This document shows positions 41,518 through 52,570 of a stretch of DNA of 64,000 bases, one piece after another. The translations under genes were made by a program, and so were the position numbers. The notes beneath the pieces were generated by a model, which ran no database searches, had not been told where the DNA came from, and was given only the letters and a program-made list of their open reading frames with translations. The stretch is from Micrasema longulum (taxonomy: Eukaryota > Arthropoda > Insecta > Trichoptera > Brachycentridae), in the NCBI GenBank assembly GCA_022494885.1, contig JAGVSM010002817.1, positions 62,001 through 126,000 of the forward strand, read 5' to 3'. Position 1 is the stretch's first letter. Every line of letters begins with the position of its first letter.

Positions 41518-42807
41518 TAGTTAAGCTAACTTTCATCTTACGTTGGAAAATTCAATGGGAATTATGAGTAAGTTAAAGAAAATAAGTTATTTGAATTTGT
41601 TATAGAGGAAGTCAATCTCAAAATGTGTTTTACACCGTTAGAAAATTAGGTTCTTTGAACAGTTCTTTCCCTAAGACCTCGTTTTCGTTTTCGTTTGCGT
41701 ATGCTTTGTTTTATCTTTAAGAATCTGAAACAGTGTGACTTTTAAACATGTTTTTCGTATATTCATTACGTCGAACATTGTTAGTACTTTAGAGCGGGTG
41801 TACGGGTAGGCACTTTCAAGATGATTCCTGTATTTATTTTATTGGGGGTGGATGTCAAAGCTCCTGATGTTAGGCTGCCTGTTTATGTTTATAATTATCA
41901 ATCTCTGAGATTTACCTATGATTACTTTTGATGACCACGATGAGTCTTCTGGTCCTTAATGCTCAACCGACTTTATGCTGCAACGGGCACCAGTGGGATA
42001 CGTCATTACAGGCTCCGCTGGGCGCAAATCTGTTTAACGTAAAGCGGGGATTAATTCGGTAATCGGTTTCGGCGTCGGGACGCTCGGCAAATTACTCTTC
42101 CGGCCCTGGGGGAAATGACAGAGACGTCGTTCAGCCAGGGTACATCTATGCAGTAGTTTTGCAGCTTGTTAACGCTCTTAATTCTGCATTTAGCCGATGA
42201 ACGGTTCCATCTCCTGCTATATTATTGAACGCGGAGATCAACTCGGTAATTTTCGCCGATAGATAACGTTTATCGATTATTTATTATCTTACGAAATGTT
42301 TTTTACTTGTATATTATTTAATCTAAGTGTAGTTTTGATAAAATTCGTTACCACTATTTACTTACTCCTCAACAGAAATGGGAAATTATACATATATTTG
42401 TTTATTTATTGGGGATATCAACCACATATCAAAAATATGATAAACAAAATATATAGATGATTTCTTGAGTATGAAAGTGAGATTAAACTGAATATCAGAA
42501 AAAAACGCATTTTGATGTTGATTAATTTATTGCAATCAAACGGGTTTTGCAATATAAATCGGAAATTGTCAGGCAATTAAATGTAGATGCTATATTTTTC
42601 AGATTTGAAATCTACACCGCTCATCGATGGTGTTTTTTTTTTTTTTTTAATATCTTTATTAGACTTTCCAGTACCAAGCTAATTATTTGTAATGCATACA
42701 AGACTTCCCCTAACAGCTTACTGCTGTCTAAAACCATGTTTTGATCATTTAGATTAAAACCTTTTTATCATTTCTTATTCTCTTTTATCATTCTTGCATC
42801 AATGACA
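41518..42807. other. Unique DNA with a mixed-composition block (possible conserved element)
   Basis: 41960-42280 is unusually balanced in base composition (GCACCAGTGGGATACGTCAT, GGTTTCGGCGTCGGGACGCT). It carries TTAATTCGGTAATCGG and GATAACGTTTATCG and has no repeat relatives and no long frame. Candidate regulatory DNA by composition only. The rest is AT-rich. Confidence 0.3.
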
Positions 42808-43012
42808 GGCGCCGTGGTGCAGTTGGTTAGACGGCCAACCGCGAAACTAGCGTCGCGGGTTCGATTCCCACCAGTAGCAAGAAAAAAATCCAAGAACGAT
42901 TTTTTTCTTAATTGGTCTGGGTGTTGTGGTATATTTTTCATTACCTCCTTCCAAATATTCTATCCCACCTGCTGACAAGCCTCAAAATAAATCGCTTAGC
43001 GGATTATTCTTT
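42808..43012 (+). mobile_element. tRNA-derived SINE, family C copy 2
   Basis: GGCGCCGTGGTGCAGTTGGT with TAG, GGCCAACCGCGAAACTAGCG, then an intact B box GGGTTCGATTCCC. The body matches copy 1 (GGTCTGGGTGTTGTGG, ACCTGCTGACAAGCC, CGCTTAGCGGATTATTCTTT). Both pol III boxes look intact here, better than at 40414. Confidence 0.85.
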
Positions 43013-44244
43013 AAAAAAAATGTAAATGCTAACAAATCAGTACTTTTTTCAAATAGGTTAACGTTGTTTTTAAATGATGCTAAAATAATAAAATCGTTCC
43101 ACCTTTTTTTATTGAAGACGAATGTGTGTATATATTCAATAATTAATACTATTAAAAAAAAATCTCACGCCATACTTAGCCTGCGGGTCTATACGGAATA
43201 ACATTTTTTTTTCATTTAAATTCTCAATTACACCGATGGTAATAAAAAATAATAAAACGTGAAGTACAAAATCATGTTCCTTCAAAATGAAACTTTTTTG
43301 TATCAATTGGACCCTAGGAGGACTCCTGTGGCGATCCAGTTTCAAGTAATCCTATTGGTTCGTTCACGAGGGATGAATTCTGCGCTTAGTGCCACGTGCC
43401 TCGTGCCTTGTTTCATCCCCCTAACCTAATAGGTATTTTGTATTATCATATTCAACCATCGCTGCTCAATTCATTTTATTTTTGAAATGTTAAATAATGT
43501 GACTTTCAATATAAAACAACAAATATTGCATTGATAGTTTTTTTTTTTAATATTCGCAAATTAACAAACAAAATATCCAATCAAGTGATCAGAACATAAA
43601 AAGATGATACACATGTCATAACGATGAGCAAATCAGAATATAAAAGGATAATCCCAGTAAACTAATCCAAATTATAGATTGGAGTTTCGATTATTTAATA
43701 AGGGTAGCAGTAAAAGTCAACGTTTCACAAATTAAACTGTTTCGTGAAACTGTTCAGCGGAATGCTGGTTTTTCAATCCCAACTTTTTAAGTACGTAATT
43801 CAAGTTAAGGCATTTTCTGTTTTCCCGCTATCAATTATTGTAAGTTGGTACTTAATTTTAAGTGTTATTGATCAATGTCGTGAAAAACTTTTATTTATTG
43901 CAAATAAAGACCTTAAAATTCTAAAATATAATTTATACCTAAAATTATGTTTTTAGTCCAATTATATGCGTCGATATCCACTAAAATTCATTTCACATTT
44001 AATAATTAATATGGACGCTAAATGATCAACTTTATTTTTAATAAATAAAAAAGTTCGACCATTTTTATCTAAACGAAATATTTTATTTTTCAAATACGTA
44101 TCATGTCAATAATAAATATTACTCGATGTTACGAGTATTAAATATTTGTATATAACAACCTTTGAAACCGTAAAAACTAAAATTAATTGTTTTAAAATTT
44201 TGCTATTTTTAAAGATAAAAATTTTAACCTAGGGAACTGCCTAA
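43013..44244. other. AT-rich DNA without recognised features
   Basis: Frames at 43136-43345 (minus) and 43744-43956 are not recognisable. A mixed patch at 43310-43430. Confidence 0.4.
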
Positions 44245-44520
44245 ACTCTCTTATTGCAATGTATCTTGATCGTTTTTGTTACATGGAAAAAAAGGTTATC
44301 AATTTTACGCTTCATGTGTCCGGGAACAATGACATTTTTCAGTGTTAAATTCACCTTGGCAGGAATCAAACCCATGACCCCAAACATAGCAGGCGAACGC
44401 GCATACCACTATACTACGGGGCGGACTTATCTTCGCTCAATTTCCTTTTTTCGGAATTTTTACCTGAGAGTAGCCATCGAGTCGAAAGCACTCGTCCAGG
44501 GTTCTGTTTCTATTTCAAAC
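44245..44520 (-). mobile_element. tRNA-derived SINE, family A copy 7 (with extra 5' segment)
   Basis: On the minus strand: GAACCCTGGACGAGTGCTTT, CGACTCGATGGCTACTCTCA, GGTAAAAATTCCG, AGGAAATTGAGCG, ATAAGTCCGCC. Then CCGTAGTATAGTGGTATGCG as A box, CGCCTGCTATGTTTGGGG, and a B box with one change (GGGTTTGATTCC), followed by the body to CATGTAAC. This is the clearest copy of the long form, showing the 5' segment joined directly to the tRNA head. The 110-codon plus frame here is a by-product. Confidence 0.8.
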
Positions 44521-44887
44521 TTCGGACTGTATTTTTCATCCGTTCAAAAATATAATAATATATTAAAACTATCATGTAGGTTGTAGGTACTTGCTTAAAC
44601 ATTATGTATGTTTGAGAAGCATAACTTCTCCGAACTAATCCTTCCTCTTCCATGCGTCGCGTGCCCGACTTATCTGTCCATCGATTCGTCGAGATAACAA
44701 AAGGCTATTCAAATTGCAGACTCGGGTTTCGTTGTGGGTATAAATGCATATTAAAATCGGATGGGAGATTTTTAATATATACGACCTCACCCTATCCAAT
44801 ACCTGAGAACACTGAGAAGACAATTGCCCCGGTTTACATATTACGGATTAATTTCGATTTTTATGTCTCAGGCGGTGTGGAAAATAT
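44521..44887. other. Unique DNA, no recognised gene
   Basis: Overlapping frames at 44635-44823 (minus) and 44652-44978 (plus) are unrecognised. Confidence 0.4.
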
Positions 44888-45625
44888 TTATTTTATTTTT
44901 ATTTTATTTTGTTTCTTCAGAAAAACAACAGCAATACAAAAAAATATACACAACATTATAAAAAAAAACATAAAATAAAGCCAAATCAGTTTACATAAAT
45001 ACAATTATAAAAATCCAGTTCAGTTAGATATTAATTCATAGAAGTGCATGTGTGCGAGTTTTTTTTTGTGTGAGGACGCGTGTGTAAAAAAAGTGGAGTG
45101 TGGTTTTGGTAGGTATGTGAATATGTATGTGATTGTATATGGGTGTGAGGGTAGGTTTATGGACAGGGTGAGTGTGTGTTTGATGTGAGTGAATAGAAAC
45201 AACTTAAATTTATAATGTAAAAATATTATTTTTTTTATAAAGAAACATCATTTTTTTCATATAATAGTTTTTTAATTTTGGTTTTAAACGTGAGTTTACT
45301 GCAATTAAATATGTCTATGTTATTGAAAAATACATTATAATTACGCGTCAAACGAATCAGAGGAGAGTTCTGTGCATAGTTGGTGCGAACTGTAGGTACA
45401 TGGAAAAGAGATTGATTCGTGTGACGGGTGCGGTAACCAGGTACATTAAGGGCCAACTCATAAACCAGAACAGGACTATCAAGACGTCCATTAAGAATAT
45501 CATGTAAAATCCCCACATCTAATACCAAACGACGATCCTCAAGACTAAGTATATTATGTTTATGACAAGAAGTTTTATAGTTAAGGTCCGTAAATCTGGA
45601 TCTCCAATTAAAATGTATGTAGATT
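44888..45625 (-). mobile_element. 5'-truncated LINE 3' end, minus strand
   Basis: The terminal (AAAATAA)n tail lies at 44888-44915 (minus orientation). A CA-rich 3' UTR follows at about 45020-45195 (seen as GT-rich on plus), then the coding remnant at 45235-45615. The element is a different family from the copies at 8.2/24.6 kb: the 3' UTRs are unrelated. Confidence 0.75.
45235..45615 (-). pseudogene. LINE reverse-transcriptase C-terminal fragment
   Basis: On the minus strand an open stretch reads HNILSLEDRRLVLDVGILHD, ILNGRLDSPVLVYELALNVP, LFHVPTVRTNYAQNSPLIRL and NYNVFFNNIDIF. LE.RR...D...L.....G..D.P.L.....LNVP......LF.VP..RTNY..NSPL.R....YN is the classical post-RT tail of jockey-type LINEs. 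It ends with a stop at about 45235. No catalytic RT motif remains. Confidence 0.8.
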
Positions 45626-45734
45626 ACTGTGTATCGTTATATTGACGCCGCCCTTAATCGAATTTGAAATCTTAATGCATAATAAGTTAACAATTTTACC
45701 ACAAGACGGATATAGCGATAATGCAATTGTATCC

Positions 45735-45926
45735 TTTTTTTTATGGAAAAAATAAATATTTGCGTTCTTATAATTTACCAAAATATTTCAATTTTGGGAC
45801 CATATTCAACCAATTATAAATAACTCTCTATTAGAAAATGGGAATCAAGTTGGGGTAAAGTGAGGTTCGAACCTCGGGCCTCCGGTTTATGAGCCCATGA
45901 CACTAGCCACGGGGCCACAACCAGAT
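45735..45926 (-). mobile_element. tRNA-derived SINE, family D copy 1
   Basis: On the minus strand: TCTGGTTGTGGCCCCGTGGC with TAGTG (A box), AGGCCCGAGGTTCGAACCTC (B box), then TTACCCCAACTTGATTCCCA, TTTTCTAATAGAGAGTTATT, and a body ending ACGCAAATATTTATTTTTTC. Copies at 50777 and 53590 have the same orientation. As a tRNA it fails: no acceptor stem pairing. Confidence 0.8.
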
Positions 45927-46694
45927 TCAAATAATCCTAATTCAACTATTATTGTTTTTTGGTTATAAGTTTCATTAACTCCTTTGTGTAGAATGGAATC
46001 ATAAAACGATTATAATATGCAATAAAAAAATGCTTTGTCTAGAAAAATGCAGACTGCAATAACAAATCGTTTGACCTTAACCGTTGCCTTAGGCAAGTGC
46101 ATTTCAGATAACTGCCCGGGATCCCAAGGCCTTGTGGATCAGACCGTGTCCGTCAGATTTTATATAATTAACGTAGTCTATCTGTTAGTGTTGAACAAAA
46201 AAACACAAATTTGCCAGTGTTCGCAAAATCCGTTTCTGCATAGCGCTCAACCCAACTTGACTCGGGAAGGTCACCCCAAATGGTTTGGTAAACCAAAATA
46301 ATGTCTTTACCGTTATATCGCTGTCATGTTTACGATTTCTTTCGCGGTCACTTATTGTTTTTATGTTTATATTTTGCAGTGTTTTTTTTTTAGAATGAAA
46401 GCACGGATAGTATGAGCATTTGAAAATATCCGTTTTTTTAAATAATATTTTTTGTTGTTGTGATTTCTTGATAGCCTTTCAGTTTAAATTATTAAGCAAC
46501 ACTGTTTAAAGATGATATACAGAAAAAGTGCCTTTTTAGTGAGCAAAAATTTTTTTTTCTTCATTTTATAGCTTATTTATAGGTTTTCGATTTTTTCGCA
46601 CAAAAATGCTTGTATAATTTTAAAAACCACATATTTGTTTAAAATAAAATTACGTAGGTACATAACACTAACAATTATCAAAAACCCAACAAAA
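45927..46694. other. AT-rich DNA; possible 3' flank of the Tc1-like element
   Basis: 46035-46301 holds an 88-codon frame without a recognised domain. From 46500 to 46690 the sequence is presumably the 3' end of the Tc1-like element, but I could not match its terminal inverted repeat. Confidence 0.35.
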
Positions 46695-47508
46695 TCAGTA
46701 CTTTGTTGTTCCTCCTTTTTTAATAACTGCTTCAATACGTTTTGGCATGGATTTTACCGAATTTTGTATGTAGTCACTCAGAAATATAGGAATAGTGCAT
46801 ATCAATTGACGGGAATAAATACTCTTCCAATTATTTTTTTTGTAAACTTCTGCATTCACAGTTCCTTTTACGAATGCTAATTGCCTCACTCGATAAAAGG
46901 AGAAACATCCTCAGACCATTTGTCCAGCAGGGTGCTTCAGTGTTGGCCTAAGACACTCATAGCTTAAACGTTCTGCAGATCTCCGTCTCACGTACTGAAT
47001 TCCTTCCGAACCAAATAAATAAAATTTACTCTCATCAGATAAAATAACTCGTCGCCAATCAATTTCAGTCCAAGTTTCATATTTTTTAGCCCATTCTAAG
47101 CGGGCAATGCGCATTTTTTTGGTCAGTAGTGGCTTTTTTGCAGGCCTTTTGCGGCACAAAAAGCCGCTCTCCCGGAGTCTTCGGCGTACGGTGTGAACAC
47201 CCACTTCAGAACCACCAGCCTTTATGTTCTTTGTCCTTATATCCTCGGCTCTTTTGGATCGATTCTGCAAACAGATTCGCTTCAGCAGTCGATCATCAGC
47301 ATGCGTTGTTTTTTTTTTTATGCCCAGTACATTTTTTTCGCTCTAGACTTGCAGAACCTTTAAAAACTTTTACACAATCTAACACTGCTGTGTGACTGCA
47401 TCCAATCTGAACTGCTATAGCGCTGGAACTCACTTTTTGCGTCGCCAAAGTTAAAATTGCATTATTGTATATTTTTGTAAAACGCTTAATTGCTTAAATT
47501 TTTTCCAT
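46695..47508 (-). pseudogene. Tc1-like transposase pseudogene with internal deletion
   Basis: On the minus strand from ATG 47508: MEKI-stop, then NNAILTLATQKVSSSAIAVQ, IGCSHTAVLDCVKVF (helix-turn-helix), KKKTTHADDRLLKRI, RRLRESGFLCRKRPAKKPLL, RLEWAKKYETWTEIDWRRV and ILSDESKFYLFG (first catalytic Asp). After a TGA in place of the usual VWGCF Trp codon come GCFSFYRVRQLAFVKGTVNA, EVYKK, and then directly the C-terminal NSVKSMPKRIEAVIKKGG and TKY. The segment with the second Asp and the Glu (D,D34E) is deleted. Inactive. Confidence 0.88.
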
Positions 47509-47714
47509 AATTCACAATAAAACTCGTCTCATTATTTGAGTAAGCCCTTATTCAGGTAGAAAAAAATTAAAGGGGGGGGGTAATTAGTTCTTAGAACTAA
47601 TTTATACCTGCACTAGCCCTTTCTAATAGGTTTTAGTGCTGACTACTGTATATATGTGCAGATAAGTATAGGACAGAATGTTAGGGATATTAACAAAAAC
47701 GTATTTCAAAAAAA
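47509..47714. other. 5' flank of the Tc1-like element, with palindrome
   Basis: A G-run (47572-47580) is followed by the near-perfect palindrome AATTAGTTCTTAGAACTAATT at 47582-47602. Neither could be shown to be the element's terminal repeat. Confidence 0.35.
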
Positions 47715-47965
47715 TAATATCAACGTATTACAACAGGGATAGAGAACATTTCCGACATGGGAATATGAAAGACTAGGCATTTACAGGACAAAACGGCGAA
47801 TATTACACAGTGTGTATTTACAATATTTGAGTTTGTCCAAATGTTCATAGACAAAAGACTGGATTCTAACCAGCCAATGACAGGTCATAAGCCCTGTAAA
47901 TGCCTTGACTTCCATATTGCCTTATTTAAGGTATTCTCCATCCCTGTTGTAATTTGTTAATCTTA
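47715..47965. mobile_element. Foldback element, family E copy 5 (internally deleted)
   Basis: The left end ATTACAACAGGGATAGAGAA, with AGACTAGGCATTTACAGGAC, is answered by the inverted right end with ACAGGTCATAAGCCCTGTAA, ATGCCTTGACTTCC and TTCTCCATCCCTGTTGTAAT. The centre keeps GAGTTTGTCCAAATG, which in other copies lies outside the arms. The element is therefore rearranged as well as shortened. Confidence 0.7.
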
Positions 47966-49501
47966 GTGTGTATTTACGTTGAAAAAGAGGAATAGCGAAA
48001 AAATAATGTTAACGAAGATGCTCAAACATTGATGTTTCAACTAAAAGTGTACTCATACGCTATTTCACCAGGATATAAGACAGCGGAAGAAGTTGTTCCT
48101 GAAAAAGTACTTTGTGATGAAACTTAATTGCTTTCTAAAATATTTTAATTATCTGATATTGATTAGTTTTTTGAGTTTTGTTGTACATTTTTTTAGTATT
48201 TGTTTTATAAATTTTAAATGATATTTTAAACGCTTAAAATGGATGGAAAATATTTTTTTTACATCGTAGATCGAAAATTTATAAGATATTAGGAAAAACA
48301 GGTATTAAAAAATCATTTGATTTAGGTAATTTTATGGTAATTTTGTGCTATGTATCAAAATAGATACACCGGGCATGGGTTAAAGTGAAAGGTAAAGTAA
48401 AGTGCGTTTATTTTCCTCTAGTCGATTTGACAAAGCTCAGTGTTAATTATTAAGATAAGCGGTCCGAATTCAGCGTGTTTTACTTGTTGCTGCCAATGTG
48501 AGCTATCCAACCCATTCTCAAACAAGGTAGGTATGTTTTTTAAAGACCCGAGCGAAACGCTGTAAGAATGTTTGTTTATGAAGCTTGTTCTAAACTAAAA
48601 TAAAAACATTTGATCGCCGTTGGTCTAAACAAACCTAAACATGCCGTCATCACTTTATTGTGTTTTTTACCTCTTTTAGCTGTCCATGTTTCAGCTGCAT
48701 AAAACATATATACAAATGTTTAATTCCTTAACAAAACCATTTTCACTATCCATTGAATAGCCTTCTATATTAGCAATTCTCAGATGGAGAGATGCGCGTG
48801 TTTAGACTGCATAGTAACCTCTTAGTTATTGCGATTATTTCTACCCTCTTTGAAAAGATTGGTAATACATTTAATGAATGAGCACTCGCATTTTGCCCGA
48901 GGGTGCTTTCCATACAAAAATATTATCAAATTAAAAATGTAATCCCCTCCTAACCTACTGACGGTAGCCCTTGTATCTCAAACTTCCATCTCGCTTTATT
49001 GCGTGTTGTTAGCGAAACTACGAGTAACATCTGAATGTTAGGAACGTATTATTACGATATTGTTTTTATTGCGATGACGATTACGTTTCGTATTGATTTC
49101 AGATGGTCTGCGTTTAGATTGAAATTATCTTATGATAATTACTTGCTGTACTCGTATGTATTCGTATGTGAAAAATGCAGATGTCAATCCAAAAATGCGA
49201 GTCTTTATTGTTTAAAAATACGTATTTAAATTCATCATCATCATAGTCATTCCATATTCGCTCCTTAGTTGGAGCATACGGTGTCGATAAACAGCCTCCA
49301 GGCTTCTCAGAAACTCCTGGACATCAACAATTGATAATTTTATATGATACGTATTTTGTCTGTTCCTTGTATCATCATGCTATGTGTTTCATATTGTATT
49401 TTTAAATGTATACACAATTCTTTATGTCCCATAGTGACTTAATGTAACTTCTGGGAATATAATATTAATATACCTATTCATTATTTGTATATTGCACGGT
49501 T
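47966..49501. other. Unique AT-rich DNA
   Basis: No gene recognised. TTCATCATCATCATAG at about 49232 resembles the ATG/CAT-repeat tail of minus-strand SINE A copies, but no SINE body follows. Confidence 0.4.
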
Positions 49502-49760
49502 TTGTATAAGGGAAGAGACCATTGCAGGAGACTGCTGCAAGCTATTGCATATATTTATGTACTATTAGGCGTGTTTTCCAGGTGTTTATTAAAACATTAT
49601 GTTTTTGTAATAATTTTTAATTTTTGTTATTATTTAATAATGTACATGCTTCCACTTTCCATTATTTTGTATCCCAACTCAACACAGTGCTCTTAGCCTC
49701 ATAGAGTTTGGGACACGTTTTTTTTTTTTTTTTAATATATATGTATTTGTATGAATAAAT
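49502..49760 (+). repeat. LINE-like 3' end, family L copy 2
   Basis: GTACATGCTTCCACTTTCCA, TTATTTTGTATCCCAACTC, AACACAGTGCTCTTAGCCTC, ATAGAGTTTGGGACACG, then T-run and AT tail. It matches 23722-23895 in opposite orientation. The upstream 49502-49600 (CATTGCAGGAGACTGCTGC) may belong to the same element but is not found elsewhere in the window. Confidence 0.5.
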
Positions 49761-50776
49761 AATAAAAATATTTATTTTTATATCGGTACTTAACTACTGC
49801 AGCGTCCAATCCTTCTAGTTCTATAATGTATCGTTAATTATTATAACCCTTTTTGAACCAAAATTTTTTGTTCTTTACACATGTCCATCAATACAGTTTA
49901 AGGCATAAGTATCCAAATTTATCCTCTTAGTACTCGGCTAGAATAACTGTCAAATATAAAATGATTTGGTTGTAAACATTGTAATTTTTTTCATTCATGG
50001 TAATTTGATACGAAATAATTGACGATTTTTAAAAATATTCATTTAAAGTTTTTTTTACTCAACCGACGAATGTTACTTTACCCGCCATCGATATTGCAAT
50101 GAAATAAACGTAAAAATACTCCAAAGTGGTATCGTCATGTCAATCGGTACTTTTTTTTGCCAAAAATTGCTAATATGGTTTGAGAACACACGATAAAACA
50201 CCCCTAAATAGTGTTTGACCTTCGTTTGCCCACATTACGAGCGCAGAGGGTGAGACTGCGAGACCAACCCCTTCCACAAACTACAGCTACATTCGTGTTC
50301 GTTCCCCAAAGTATTGCGGACCCCGCGCCCCGCTCCGCGATAACTTCGCGTTACCAAAACCAAACCTCCCGCCCGCCAAAGCGTGGGAACATTGCGTATC
50401 GGAACCGACTCTTCCTCGTGACTCGTGACTGCTGTGTCAACGGTGTTCTGTTTCTCTGTGATTATGTTTCAGATTTCACGTCTATTATTATACAAATAAA
50501 ATGCATCCGTTTATTTCGGGATCCCTATGACAAATTTCTTCGTTTAACGTCCACTGGTTGATTAGAAACATATTTATCAATAGGATATGGGGAGAAGAGC
50601 GGTTTATGAGTAGGTATTTGGATATAGTTTTTCTGTTTTCTGTCACTCTCTCGCTGATGCTTCCCCGAATAAGACAAGTGCACGTCGGATTGATTATGCC
50701 TAGCTGCCGAGATCGTATTCCCGTTTTCCCTTCCACAAACCTGAACCGATTTAAGTTTTTCAGGAAGAGTATCAGA
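49761..50776. other. AT-rich DNA, then a mixed-composition patch
   Basis: 50210-50420 is C-rich and CpG-containing, with a 116-codon plus frame (50211-50561) starting with an ordinary Arg/Pro-rich composition. No domain recognised. Could be a unique exon or regulatory DNA. Confidence 0.3.
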
Positions 50777-50976
50777 ATTTTTTTATTAAAAAAAAGAAGA
50801 AATATTTGCGTTCCTATGATTTACCCAAATATTTCATTTTGAGGGCCATTTTCAACAAGTTGTAAATAACTTACTATTAGAAAATGGGAATTAAGTTGGG
50901 GTAGCGTGGGATTCGAACCAAGGATCTTTGATCTGTGAGTCCGAGATACTAGGCACAGGACCACAACCCGACTCAA
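50777..50976 (-). mobile_element. tRNA-derived SINE, family D copy 2
   Basis: The minus-strand head CGGGTTGTGGTCCTGTGCC with TAG, the B box region TTGGTTCGAATCCC, then TACCCCAACTTAATTCCCAT, TTTCTAATAGTAAGTTATTT, TTGAAAATGGCCCTC and AACGCAAATATTTC. Same order and orientation as 45735-45926. Confidence 0.8.
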
Positions 50977-51454
50977 AAATGAAATGTTCAAAAACAGTTA
51001 TCATATTTTTATACGGCAGATAAAACTAGGCGCGTTTAAGGGTTTTGGATAATCCTAGCTCCTATAAAACGCAATGCAAAAAAATAAATATCGCTCTGGT
51101 ATAATACAGGGAGAAAATACTGGAAGACGTTTGTATGGAGAAATGTCAGACCGCGCATCCTCTTAACTCGAGACACACGAAGGATATTGTTGGTTGAAAA
51201 ATAAATGTCGATGTCGTAACGATAATGTTATTTATGCAGAAGTATGTCAGATGGTTAATCATTTAATCATCACCCATAAACCATCAGCTGACCCCTAATG
51301 ACCCGTATTACACCATCCGGTGCGGCGCGTTGACTGATCATGGTGCACGCGTCTCTCGCGCATACACTTATACAAATTGCATTTTTCGTTTAAATTCGAT
51401 CCAAATAATAAAAGGCTCCAAGCTCTCAACACGAGTAGGTATAAGGTGTGTATA
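50977..51454. other. Unique DNA of mixed composition
   Basis: GCACGCGTCTCTCGCGCAT and CATCCGGTGCGGCGCGTTG at 51310-51365. No frame or repeat recognised. Confidence 0.35.
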
Positions 51455-51706
51455 GAGGTGTGTTCAGGAAATAAAATATTTTTTTAATTTCGCGGGTTTG
51501 GAGTCCGAGTGTCGTTTTTTAAAATCGCCGAGCTCATAAAAACACGTCTAACTTTAGCGGCTGCCACAGACAAAGTAAACAATGAATACAGCTGAAAATT
51601 TTAGTAAACCTTAGGGGCAAGTATACCAACATAACAAAAAAAATTGACAATCGGACTTTCCAAACCCGCGAAATTAAAAAATCTCGTTATTTTCTGAACA
51701 CACCTC
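51455..51706. mobile_element. 252-bp MITE with about 60-bp terminal inverted repeats
   Basis: Left: GAGGTGTGTTCAGGAAATAA, TTTAATTTCGCGGGTTTGGA, GTCCGA. From the right: GAGGTGTGTTCAGAAAATAA, TTTAATTTCGCGGGTTTGGA, AAGTCCGA. The match runs about 60 bp with small indels. Non-coding interior. No target duplication visible, and the superfamily cannot be assigned from the ends. Confidence 0.85.
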
Positions 51707-51744
51707 GAAAATCGTAATTACAGGAAAAATTGCTCGGCGGAACA

Positions 51745-52103
51745 AATTTTTGACACTTTTAATGCGTAGATATGCGTACCGAGGGGTACTAGACCCGTCG
51801 ATACATACCAATGTACCTACCTCTAAACTTGAAGGTGGGGGGATCGGTAGTGTATCTTATTAATCGCTCGGGAGAATTCATCCTCAAAAATGACGTCATA
51901 ATGAACTTATGCCACTCTATTGCGTCGACACGTGTACCGTGACGTACGCTTCTCCTTGTTACATATCGATGTACCTACCTTAAACTTAAAGGGTTGGGGA
52001 GTCGGTAATGTCCTTTCGTAATCGTTCGGGAGAATTCATCTTCAAATATACCGTCATGGTGAAGGTATGACGTTCTTAACTTTCCATTATAATCGCGGCC
52101 CTG
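51745..52103 (-). mobile_element. MITE with internal 157-bp tandem duplication, family G copy 2
   Basis: Read on the minus strand from 52103: AGGGCCGCGATTATAATGG, AAAGTTAAGAACGTCATACC, then two diverged tandem units (CATACCTTCACCATGACGG and CATAAGTTCATTATGACG starts, about 158 bp apart). Each unit has GAATTCTCCCGA(A/G)CGATTA, CTACCGA and GGTAGGTACAT. It is homologous unit by unit to 1955-2300. The two insertions therefore descend from a source that already carried the duplication. Confidence 0.75.
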
Positions 52104-52570
52104 CTTAAATGCGTCCATTTACTTGTATCGACTTCTCTTGCCCCCTAGACTTGCCGCTAATGTGTATGCGGCTGTCGAACAGAAGCCGTATTTTTTGTCA
52201 TGTTTTTCCTTACCCTCACTTTCCTCATATCTATCTCCCTCTTTACTCGCGAGCACCTGCCCCATTTAATGCTTCCCCCGAACCGCCCTTCGATAATAGC
52301 AATTATTATTATCGATTCGATATAACCGGTCTATAGATTGTTAAAGGTAGTGTCAACTCTTTGTCAGGTTGTCAAATACTTGAAACAAAGGTAGGTACGC
52401 TGCACTGTATTGTACCCGGTGTTAACATAACTGAACTATTTTTTTTAATTTAAGAGTATTTTAAGACAATACGGAAACCTATAAGTTTATTTCTTAAATA
52501 ATTGGAATTTGAAACTTTATGATGAATATAATTATCACACATTTTGTGCAATGATATAATATAATATAGA
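52104..52570. other. Unique DNA, no recognised gene
   Basis: A 75-codon plus frame (52109-52336) is rich in Pro/Cys/Ser and unrecognised. Mixed composition at 52110-52290. Confidence 0.35.

Noticed and set aside
45020..45202. 60-codon minus-strand Thr/His/Pro-rich frame
   Set aside because: CA-rich 3' UTR of the minus-strand LINE, not coding.
45846..45926. Possible host tRNA gene on the minus strand
   Set aside because: Good A- and B-box-like strings but no acceptor-stem pairing, and the same sequence continues into a shared body in two further copies. It is the head of SINE family D. The same reasoning excludes the heads of families A, B and C.
47572..47602. Terminal inverted repeat of the Tc1-like element
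   Set aside because: The G-run and the AGTTCTTAGAACT palindrome have no inverse counterpart near 46500-46690, so the element ends remain undefined.
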